11,052 nt of DNA from Pseudomonadota bacterium. Its GTDB lineage: Bacteria > Myxococcota_A > Polyangia > Polyangiales > Sandaracinaceae. Where the stretch lies: positions 1 to 11,052 of the forward strand of contig JAEZBP010000894.1 of assembly GCA_023427125.1 (NCBI GenBank), written 5' to 3'. Under the pieces are notes generated by a model. The model worked only from the letters and a program-made list of their open reading frames with translations, had not been told where the DNA came from and did not search any database. Shown one piece after another: positions 6,506 to 11,052 of this stretch. Position 1 is the stretch's first letter, and the number at the start of each line of letters is the position of its first letter. A program made the translations under genes and the position numbers.

Positions 6506-6782
6506 TTTCCGACGCCGCGACATTGCGGAGCCACATGGAACCGTACTTTCCGCCGCCGCGACGTTGCGCAGCCACATGGAACCGTACTTTCCGCCGCCGC
6601 GACGTTGCGGAGCCACATGGAACCGCACTTTCCGCCGCCGCGACGTTGCGGAGCCACATGGAACCGTACTTTCCGCCGCCGCGACGTTGCGGAGCCACAT
6701 GGAACCGCACTCTCCGCCGCCTCAGCGCTGCGGAGCCACATGGGGCCGTGCTTTTCGCCGCCGCCGCGGGCGGTTGCGCAGC
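6506..6782. repeat. Tandem array of 41-bp units (six units plus a decayed seventh)
   Basis: Units begin at 6506, 6547, 6588, 6629, 6670 and 6711, exactly 41 bp apart, with a degenerate partial unit from 6752. Each runs TTTCCGCCGCCGCGACG, then TTGCGGAGCCACATGG, then AACCGTAC or AACCGCAC. Units 2-5 are nearly identical; 3 and 5 are identical and end in CGCAC, 2 and 4 end in CGTAC, so the core may have grown by doubling an 82-bp pair. Unit 1 has two changes, unit 6 many, and unit 7 is barely recognisable: the usual decay at the edges of an array grown by unequal exchange. There are no variable spacers, so it is not CRISPR. Forty-one bp is not a multiple of three, arguing against coding. It is close to four helical turns, so equal sites would lie on nearly one face of the DNA. 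Confidence 0.95.
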
Positions 6783-6850
6783 TCGCCGGTCCTGTGGTCT
6801 GATTCCTCGACTGACTGAGCGTTCGCGGACGGAGCGCTGGTCGAGTCAGA

Positions 6851-6858
6851 GGAGGGAG
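6851..6858 (+). promoter_or_regulatory. Strong Shine-Dalgarno deciding the start at 6865
   Basis: GGAGGGAG ends 6 nt before the ATG at 6865. It shows that the protein begins there and not at in-frame ATGs from 6523 onward inside the repeat array, which would add 114 residues of translated repeat. Confidence 0.8.
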
Positions 6859-6864
6859 ACGACG

Positions 6865-7530
6865 ATGGCCATTCTCCAGAGCGGCAGCTCGCCGGGACAG
6901 CGTATCGAGGCGGGTAACACGGTGCTCGATCGCGCGAAGGGAGCGAACACCGCCCCCGTGAAGAAGCGTCTCGGAGAGTTCACGAAGGAACACCGCGCGT
7001 ACGAGAAGGGGCACAAGGCGGCCTCGAAGGCGCGCGAGGCCCTCTTCGCGCAGGAGCGCAAGCTCGGCGAGGGCGACGCCGGCCAGGACGTGGCGCTCGA
7101 CAAGCTCGCCTCCGCGCTCGTCGGCGCGGGCGCGCCGCGCAACCGACCGCTCGCGGGGCTCGAGACGCGCAGCGTCAGCGAGCTGAAGAAGCTCCCGACG
7201 CTCGAGGAGGCGAACGCCCTCATCCGCCTCGCGGGCAAGTGCGCGAAGCACCCCGACGGCAAGGTGAAGAAGGCGGCCGCCGCGTGCCGCACCGCGGCGC
7301 AGGCGGTGATCGCCGCGAGCAAGCCGCTCGCGACGCTCGCCCGGAACTTCCAAGCGGCCGCAGGCGCCCGCGACGCGGTCGCGCCGCGCTGGGAGAAGGC
7401 GTTCGCCGCGCTCAAGCAGGGCGCGCGCTCGGCCGAGCACGACGGCGCCACCGACCTCCTCGCGGCGCTCTTCGAGGTGGCGGCGGCGCGGGTGAAGCCG
7501 CGCAAGAAGAAGCCCGTCGAGGGCGCCTGA
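6865..7530 (+). CDS. Hypothetical basic, Lys/Ala-rich helical protein
   Basis: I do not recognise this 221-residue protein. It lacks a signal peptide or membrane segment, so it is probably cytoplasmic. Composition is dominated by Ala, Lys, Arg, Leu and Glu, predicting long helices around 20-65, 105-165 and 170-210. Two cysteines (126 and 141) bracket a Lys-rich stretch (KHPDGKVKK, 128-136), and the C-terminus is a basic tail (KPRKKKPVEGA, 211-221). This could suit nucleic-acid binding or a helical-bundle scaffold, but no known domain is evident. The start is fixed by the GGAGGGAG at 6851-6858. The gene lies directly downstream of the 41-bp array and 10 bp upstream of the GNAT gene, with which it may be co-transcribed. 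Confidence 0.75.
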   Translation: MAILQSGSSPGQRIEAGNTVLDRAKGANTAPVKKRLGEFTKEHRAYEKGHKAASKAREALFAQERKLGEGDAGQDVALDKLASALVGAGAPRNRPLAGLETRSVSELKKLPTLEEANALIRLAGKCAKHPDGKVKKAAAACRTAAQAVIAASKPLATLARNFQAAAGARDAVAPRWEKAFAALKQGARSAEHDGATDLLAALFEVAAARVKPRKKKPVEGA

Positions 7531-7540
7531 TCAGCGCGCG

Positions 7541-8389
7541 ATGGAGCTGAGAGAGCACGCCGGCGCGGAGGCGTTCCTCGACGCGCTGCGGCCGATGTGG
7601 GCGCCGCGCGAGGCGGAGCTCAACCTGCTCGTGGGGATCGCGTGCACGATCCGTAACGGGTGGATCCCCGAGCGCGGTGCGCTGCTGGCGACGCTCGAGC
7701 GCGAGGGCCGCGCGATCGCCGCGGTGCTCCGCACGCCGCCCCACGGCTTCATCGTGGCGGAGGGCGCGCCGGGCGCCGCGGCGGAGCTCGCGCGGGTGCT
7801 CGCGCGATCGGACGCGCAGCTCGACTCGAACGCGGTGATCGCCACGTCTCCAGTCGCCGAAGAGTTCGCCCGCGCGTGGGCCGGCGCGACGAATCGCTCG
7901 GCCTCTCTCACGACGCCCCAGCGGATCTACGCGCTCGAGGCGGTCGTTCCGCCGCCACCACCGGCGGGCCGGTGCCGTCGTGCAGAGTCGAGCGACGCCG
8001 ACACCATCGCGCCCTGGTTCCACGCGTTCGTGCTCGAGGCGGCGCCGCACGAGGCCGGCGAGCGCGACGCGACGATCGCCCTCGCGCGAGCGCGCATCGA
8101 GCAGGGCATCGTGTACGTGTGGGAGCAGGGCGATGCGCCCGTGAGCATGGCGATGCTCGCCCGTCCCACGCCGAACGGGATCACCCTCACCTCCGTGTAC
8201 ACGCCGCCGGCGCTTCGTGGAAACGGCTTTGCTGCAGCGTGTGTCGCGGCGCTGAGCCAGGAGGCGCTCGACTCGGGCAAGCGCTTCGCTTGCCTCTACA
8301 CCGACGCTGCGAACCCGACGTCGAACGCGCTCTACGAGCGGATCGGCTATCGCAAGGTGTGCGACTCGGAGCTCTGGAGCTTCACCTGA
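7541..8389 (+). CDS. GNAT-family N-acetyltransferase
   Basis: This 282-residue protein carries a C-terminal GNAT acetyltransferase fold that transfers an acetyl group from acetyl-CoA to an amine; the substrate cannot be read from sequence. The acetyl-CoA pyrophosphate loop is RGNGFA (226-231), preceded by the beta-4 strand SVYTPPAL (218-225). The C-terminal motif NPTSNALYERIGYRKV (258-273) is characteristic of the family. Residues 1-135 form a separate, poorly conserved N-terminal region that may be a degenerate second GNAT-like domain, linked by a Pro-rich hinge (VVPPPPPAG, 135-143). It starts 10 bp after the upstream stop, without a clear Shine-Dalgarno sequence. It ends 4 bp from the convergent dps gene, so no intergenic terminator fits. 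Confidence 0.88.
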   Translation: MELREHAGAEAFLDALRPMWAPREAELNLLVGIACTIRNGWIPERGALLATLEREGRAIAAVLRTPPHGFIVAEGAPGAAAELARVLARSDAQLDSNAVIATSPVAEEFARAWAGATNRSASLTTPQRIYALEAVVPPPPPAGRCRRAESSDADTIAPWFHAFVLEAAPHEAGERDATIALARARIEQGIVYVWEQGDAPVSMAMLARPTPNGITLTSVYTPPALRGNGFAAACVAALSQEALDSGKRFACLYTDAANPTSNALYERIGYRKVCDSELWSFT

Positions 8390-8393
8390 ATCG

Positions 8394-9014
8394 TCAGCGC
8401 GCCGCGCGCCGCTCGGATCGTTCCCTCGCCGCCTCGAGGGCCTGCGCGGGCTCGACGAGGTGCTCGGAGAGGAACCAGACCTGCATCTCGCTCGTGCGGA
8501 TGATGTCGCTGACGAGGAGATCGTTCGAGCCCTCGTCGCCGATCTCCGATGCGCGGTGCGCCGCCTCCCTCGCCGTCTCGAGCACGTGCTCGTGGGCCTC
8601 GAGCAGGCGCGAGAGCTGGGTCGGCACGTCCTCGCGATCGCGCGGGGGGCGCTCGAGCTTGGTCATCTCGGCCACGTCGTGGGCCATCGCGATCGCGACG
8701 CCGCCGAGCACCTGCACGCGCTCGGCGAGCTCGTCGATGAGCTCGGTCTGCTCCCGCGCGTGCTCGTCGTAGAGCAGGTGGAGCGAGTAGAACGTCGGCC
8801 CGCTCACCTGCCAGTGGTGCTTCTTGTACATGTCGCGCAGCGTGATCGTGTCGGCCAGGATCTGGTTCAGCGTCTTGACCATCTCCATGCGCACCTCGTC
8901 CTCGAGCGCGAGGGGGTAGCGCACCAGCTTGCCGTAGCCCTGGATGGGCTTGCCCCGCTGGTGGAGGCGCGGCTCGGCGCGCCCATGACCGTTCGTCCGA
9001 CTGCTCTTCGGCAT
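8394..9014 (-). CDS. dps: Dps-like ferritin family DNA-protection protein
   Basis: This 206-residue protein belongs to the Dps family: dodecameric mini-ferritins that oxidise Fe(II) with peroxide and often coat DNA in stress. The inter-subunit ferroxidase residues are all present with E. coli Dps spacing: His67 (in HHWQVSG), His79, Asp94 and Glu98, separated by 12, 15 and 4. The helical bundle spans about 38-187. Both ends are long and basic (residues 1-31, with several Lys/Arg/His, and 195-206, ERSERRAAR), which suggests DNA binding; usual Dps length is 160-180. The start at 9014 was chosen because GGAGGGAG lies 8 nt upstream. A longer frame from 9155 would run into the hom coding region. 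It is transcribed divergently from hom across a 73-bp gap. Confidence 0.92.
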   Translation of the reverse strand: MPKSSRTNGHGRAEPRLHQRGKPIQGYGKLVRYPLALEDEVRMEMVKTLNQILADTITLRDMYKKHHWQVSGPTFYSLHLLYDEHAREQTELIDELAERVQVLGGVAIAMAHDVAEMTKLERPPRDREDVPTQLSRLLEAHEHVLETAREAAHRASEIGDEGSNDLLVSDIIRTSEMQVWFLSEHLVEPAQALEAARERSERRAAR

Positions 9015-9022
9015 CGTTCGTT

Positions 9023-9030
9023 CTCCCTCC
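9023..9030 (-). promoter_or_regulatory. Shine-Dalgarno of the dps-like gene
   Basis: On the minus strand this reads GGAGGGAG, 8 nt ahead of the ATG at 9014. It excludes the longer open frame starting at 9155. The dps and hom promoters must share the 73-bp space 9015-9087; no clear -35/-10 boxes can be named there. Confidence 0.75.
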
Positions 9031-9087
9031 CGACGCGCGACTAGACCCGCGCCCGGCCCTCGCCACGTCACGGGGCACGGTCGTGCT

Positions 9088-10416
9088 ATGAAGCGCGCCG
9101 TGAGCCGCGCGATTCGCATCGGCCTGCTCGGCGCGGGCGTGGTGGGCCAGGGCATCTTGCAGCTGCTCCGCGATCACGCGGAGAGCATCGAGCGGCGGCT
9201 CGGCGCGCGCATCGAGGTGCGCCGCGTGGTCGCGCGCGACGCCGAGAAGGCGCGCTCGCCGCTCGTGCCCGAGGCGCTGCTCTCGTTCGATCCCTCGGTC
9301 CTCATCGACGACGACGAGATCGACATCGTGGTCGAGGTGATCGGCGGCGTGGAGCCCGCCGGCGCGATCCTGCGACGGGCGCTCGAGCGCAAGAAGTCGG
9401 TCGTGACCGCCAACAAGGCGCTCCTCGCCGAGCATGGCCACGAGCTCATCGAGCTGGCCGAGGCGCAAGGCGTCGACCTCTACTTCGAGGCGGCCGTCGC
9501 CGGCGGCGTGCCGGTCATCCGCGTGCTGCGCGAGGCGATGGCCTCGGACACGGTGGTGTCCCTGCGCGGCATCGTGAACGGCACGAGCAACTACATCCTC
9601 TCGCGCATGAAGGAGGGCGGCCTCGACTTCGACGTCGCGCTGCGCGAGGCGCAGGAGAAGGGCTACGCGGAAGCGGACCCGACGCTCGACGTCGGCGGCG
9701 GCGACGCGGCGCACAAGCTCGTGATCCTCGCGATGCTCGCGTTCGGCGCGAAGGTGCATCCCTCGCAGGTCGCGACCGAGGGGATCGATCGCGTGGCGGC
9801 GATCGACATGCGGATGGCGGCGCGCTTCGGCTACGTGATCAAGCCGCTCGCGATCGGCCGGACGCTGCCGGACGGGGCGCTCGATCTGCGCGTGCATCCG
9901 GCGCTGGTGCCGACCTCGAGCGTGCTGGCGAGCATCTCGGGCGCGCTCAACGCCGTGACCATCGAGGGCGCGATGCTCGGACCGTGTCTGCTGAGCGGCT
10001 ACGGCGCCGGCGCGCTGCCGACCGCGATGAGCGTGGTGAGCGACATCGTCGACGTCGGGCGCAACCTGGTGCGCGGGGCGAGCGGCCGCGTGCCGCAGCG
10101 CGCGTGGCGGGGCGAGCACCTCGCCATCCGCGAGGTGCGCGACGTCGGGCGCAACGTCGGCCCCTACTACCTGCGCTTCGTCGTGCTCGATCGGCCCGGC
10201 ATGCTCGCGCGCATCGCCGGCGTGCTCGGCGCGTTCGACGTCTCCATCGAGCAGATGGTGCAGGAGGGCCGCGCGGGCCAAGAGGACGCCGCGGTGCAGG
10301 TCGTCATGCTCACGCACGAGGCCCGCGAGGCGAACGTGAAGAGCGCGCTCCGCGAGATCCACATGCTGAGCGGCATCGTGGAGAAGACCACCGCGCTGCG
10401 CATCGAGCGCGGCTGA
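9088..10416 (+). CDS. hom: Homoserine dehydrogenase with C-terminal ACT domain
   Basis: This 442-residue enzyme reduces aspartate-semialdehyde to homoserine with NAD(P)H, the branch step to threonine, methionine and isoleucine. The Rossmann nucleotide loop is GLLGAGVVGQG (12-22). NKALLAEHG (109-117) follows, then the substrate region EAAVAGGVPVI (134-144), NGTSNYILSRM (164-174), and GYAEADPTLDVGGGDAAHK (192-210) with the catalytic Lys-Asp region. The ACT domain (about 360-432, YYLRFVVLDRPGMLARIAGVLG) is the usual site of threonine feedback control. Length and architecture match stand-alone bacterial Hom. The ATG at 9088 has no Shine-Dalgarno sequence; a GTG at 9100 is an alternative start that would shorten it by four residues. 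No other threonine pathway genes are in the window. Confidence 0.96.
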   Translation: MKRAVSRAIRIGLLGAGVVGQGILQLLRDHAESIERRLGARIEVRRVVARDAEKARSPLVPEALLSFDPSVLIDDDEIDIVVEVIGGVEPAGAILRRALERKKSVVTANKALLAEHGHELIELAEAQGVDLYFEAAVAGGVPVIRVLREAMASDTVVSLRGIVNGTSNYILSRMKEGGLDFDVALREAQEKGYAEADPTLDVGGGDAAHKLVILAMLAFGAKVHPSQVATEGIDRVAAIDMRMAARFGYVIKPLAIGRTLPDGALDLRVHPALVPTSSVLASISGALNAVTIEGAMLGPCLLSGYGAGALPTAMSVVSDIVDVGRNLVRGASGRVPQRAWRGEHLAIREVRDVGRNVGPYYLRFVVLDRPGMLARIAGVLGAFDVSIEQMVQEGRAGQEDAAVQVVMLTHEAREANVKSALREIHMLSGIVEKTTALRIERG

Positions 10417-10437
10417 GCTCCCTCATCCGATCGGCGC

Positions 10438-10665
10438 TCACGGGGTCGAATAGGACTCGGCCTCGAGCTGCGCGCCGGTCTCGCGCATCCAGATCACGTC
10501 GCCGCGGATCTCCGCGATCTGATCGAGGCGCGCGGTGATCTCTCTCGGCAGGATCAGCCCCTTCTCCACGATGAAGCGGCCGTCGAGCCGGCGCGCGACC
10601 TTGCCGAGCCGCTCGCCGTCGCGATCGCGCACCTTCATCCCCTCTCGCACCTGAACGATGTCCAT
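10438..10665 (-). CDS. Small PRC-barrel/DUF2171-like protein
   Basis: This 75-residue protein opens with VREGMKVRDRDGERLGKVARRLDGRFIVEKG (6-36), followed by LPREITARLDQIAEIRGDVIWM (39-60). This is the strand-rich pattern of PRC-barrel or DUF2171-type small barrels: a 'G-x-x-V-x-D-x-D-G-x-x-x-G-x-V' opening, then a strand ending near a Pro and a final 'I-x-G-D-x-I-W' strand. Such domains bind RNA or proteins, but the role of this orphan is unknown. The stop lies 21 bp from the convergent hom stop. The start lies 30 bp downstream of the CBS gene stop on the same strand, suggesting a shared transcript. No good ribosome binding site precedes the ATG. Confidence 0.72.
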   Translation of the reverse strand: MDIVQVREGMKVRDRDGERLGKVARRLDGRFIVEKGLILPREITARLDQIAEIRGDVIWMRETGAQLEAESYSTP

Positions 10666-10695
10666 GAAGGGGAGATGGGCCCCCGCCGCGCGCTG

Positions 10696-11052
10696 TCACC
10701 GCGAGTCAGGATAGAGCACCCGCAGCAGATCGCTCCGGCTCACGATGCCGATGAGCTTGCCCTCGCGCAGGACCGGCAGGCGCCCCACGTCGGCCCGCAC
10801 CATGTGCGCGAGCGCGTCCTCGAGGGGCGTCTCGAGCGTGGTCGTCTCGAGCTCGGCGCTCATGTGGCTCGCGACCGGCAGGTGCACGCCGGAGCCCGCG
10901 CGCGCTCGCTCGACGTCCCGCCGCGAGACGACGCCGACGAGCCGCCCGTCGCGCACGACCGGGACCCCGCCGTGCGACCACGCGTCGAGGCGCTCGCCGA
11001 GCTCTCGGAGCGAGAGGTCGGGGCGGACGGTGCGCACCGGGCTGCTCATCAC
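10696..11052 (-). CDS. CBS-domain pair protein (partial at window edge)
   Basis: The visible 118 residues are two tandem CBS domains, a module that binds adenine nucleotides and regulates attached or partner proteins. CBS1 covers about 1-55 (MSSPVRTVRPDLSLRELGERL, then GVPVVRDGRLVGVVSRRDV). CBS2 covers about 60-114 (MSAELETTTLETPLEDALAHMV, then GRLPVLREGKLIGIVSRSDLLRVL). The frame is open to the last base. A GTG at 11052 and ATG at 11049 are possible starts, but the first CBS would begin with almost no leader, so a longer protein is also possible. The spacing and the ending (GRLPV, then RSDLLRVLYP) resemble the CBS pair of DHH/CBS/tRNA-nucleotidyltransferase fusions, but here the chain stops right after CBS2. 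Confidence 0.88.
   Translation of the reverse strand: MMSSPVRTVRPDLSLRELGERLDAWSHGGVPVVRDGRLVGVVSRRDVERARAGSGVHLPVASHMSAELETTTLETPLEDALAHMVRADVGRLPVLREGKLIGIVSRSDLLRVLYPDSR

Larger units (their letters stand above)
6492..6864. other. 373-bp intergenic region dominated by a tandem repeat array
   Basis: This gap contains the 41-bp repeat array (6506-6782) and an 80-bp leader ahead of the next gene. The leader has a weak promoter-like pair (TTGCGC at 6774-6779, TCTGAT at 6798-6803, 18-bp spacing) and a strong ribosome binding site at 6851-6858. The array lacks stop codons in all six frames, so long frames through it are artefacts; no gene is supported here. Confidence 0.7.

Noticed and set aside
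4443..6710. Long minus-strand open frame of over 700 codons opposite the second cpaF and the repeat array
   Set aside because: It is antisense to clear genes, its product is a low-complexity Arg/Ala/Glu-rich string, and it runs through the array; a typical high-GC shadow.
6506..6782. CRISPR array
   Set aside because: The units are contiguous 41-bp copies with no unique spacers, the edges decay gradually, and no cas genes are nearby.
6774..6803. Promoter TTGCGC-18 bp-TCTGAT ahead of the gene at 6865
   Set aside because: Only 3 of 6 and 4 of 6 consensus matches, partly inside the decayed repeat unit; too weak to call as a feature.
6810..6847. Hairpin from CTGACT and AGTCAG in the leader of the gene at 6865
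   Set aside because: Only 6 bp pair across a long loop with interrupted inner pairing; not convincing as a regulatory structure.
9015..9155. 47-residue N-terminal extension of the dps-like protein
   Set aside because: It would run into the hom coding region and bypass the strong GGAGGGAG that sits 8 nt before the ATG at 9014.
8347..10362. Long minus-strand open frame across hom and dps
   Set aside because: It lies opposite the well-supported homoserine dehydrogenase and overlaps dps in another frame; composition is His/Arg/Asp-rich without domain features.

Overview
The window is very GC-rich DNA (about 70% by eye) with dense, overlapping genes and the strong G/C third-position codon use of a large-genome soil bacterium. 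Gene content (a Tad-like secretion operon containing a degenerate FHA protein and two CpaF-type ATPases, several orphan secreted or membrane proteins, a stand-alone Dps, an ACT-type homoserine dehydrogenase) fits a myxobacterium of the Sandaracinus/Polyangiales kind. That placement is inference; no rRNA or other phylogenetic marker is present.

Region 1 (1-5711, all + strand) is the inner-membrane half of a Tad/type IVc pilus-like or type II-like secretion machine. In order: the C-terminal 378 residues of a CpaF/TadA ATPase (cut by the window start), a TadB platform protein, a TadC platform protein, a one-pass membrane protein with an FHA-like cytoplasmic head and helical periplasmic tail, a TPR lipoprotein resembling TadD, and a second complete, shorter CpaF ATPase that starts at TTG. 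Most junctions overlap by 1-4 bases (TGATG, ATGA, TTGA), which indicates a tightly coupled operon. The exception is the cpaF-tadB junction: a 120-bp inverted-repeat element sits there inside a 17-bp imperfect direct repeat of the cpaF 3' end. A 61-codon open frame crosses the insert and overlaps the genes on both sides, so translational coupling may have survived. The prepilin, secretin, CpaB/RcpC-type and prepilin peptidase genes are not in the window.

Region 2 (5712-7530) holds two orphan genes around an unusual intergenic region. The first (5853-6491) encodes an exported membrane protein with two more hydrophobic helices. The second (6865-7530) encodes a basic, Lys/Ala-rich helical protein. 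Between them lies a tandem array of six 41-bp units plus a decayed seventh. The array lacks stop codons in all six frames and so creates many false open frames, one of which runs into the downstream gene.

Region 3 (7541-11052) is housekeeping and stress-related: a GNAT acetyltransferase (+), a Dps ferritin-like protein (-) ending 4 bp from it, a homoserine dehydrogenase (+) divergent from dps, a 75-residue PRC-barrel-like protein (-), and the C-terminal CBS-domain pair of a protein (-) that runs to the window edge. The last two probably share a transcript.

The most interesting structures are the inverted-repeat element embedded in the secretion operon with its bridging mini-frame, the 41-bp array, and the pairing of two CpaF ATPases with an FHA domain that has lost key phosphopeptide-binding residues.
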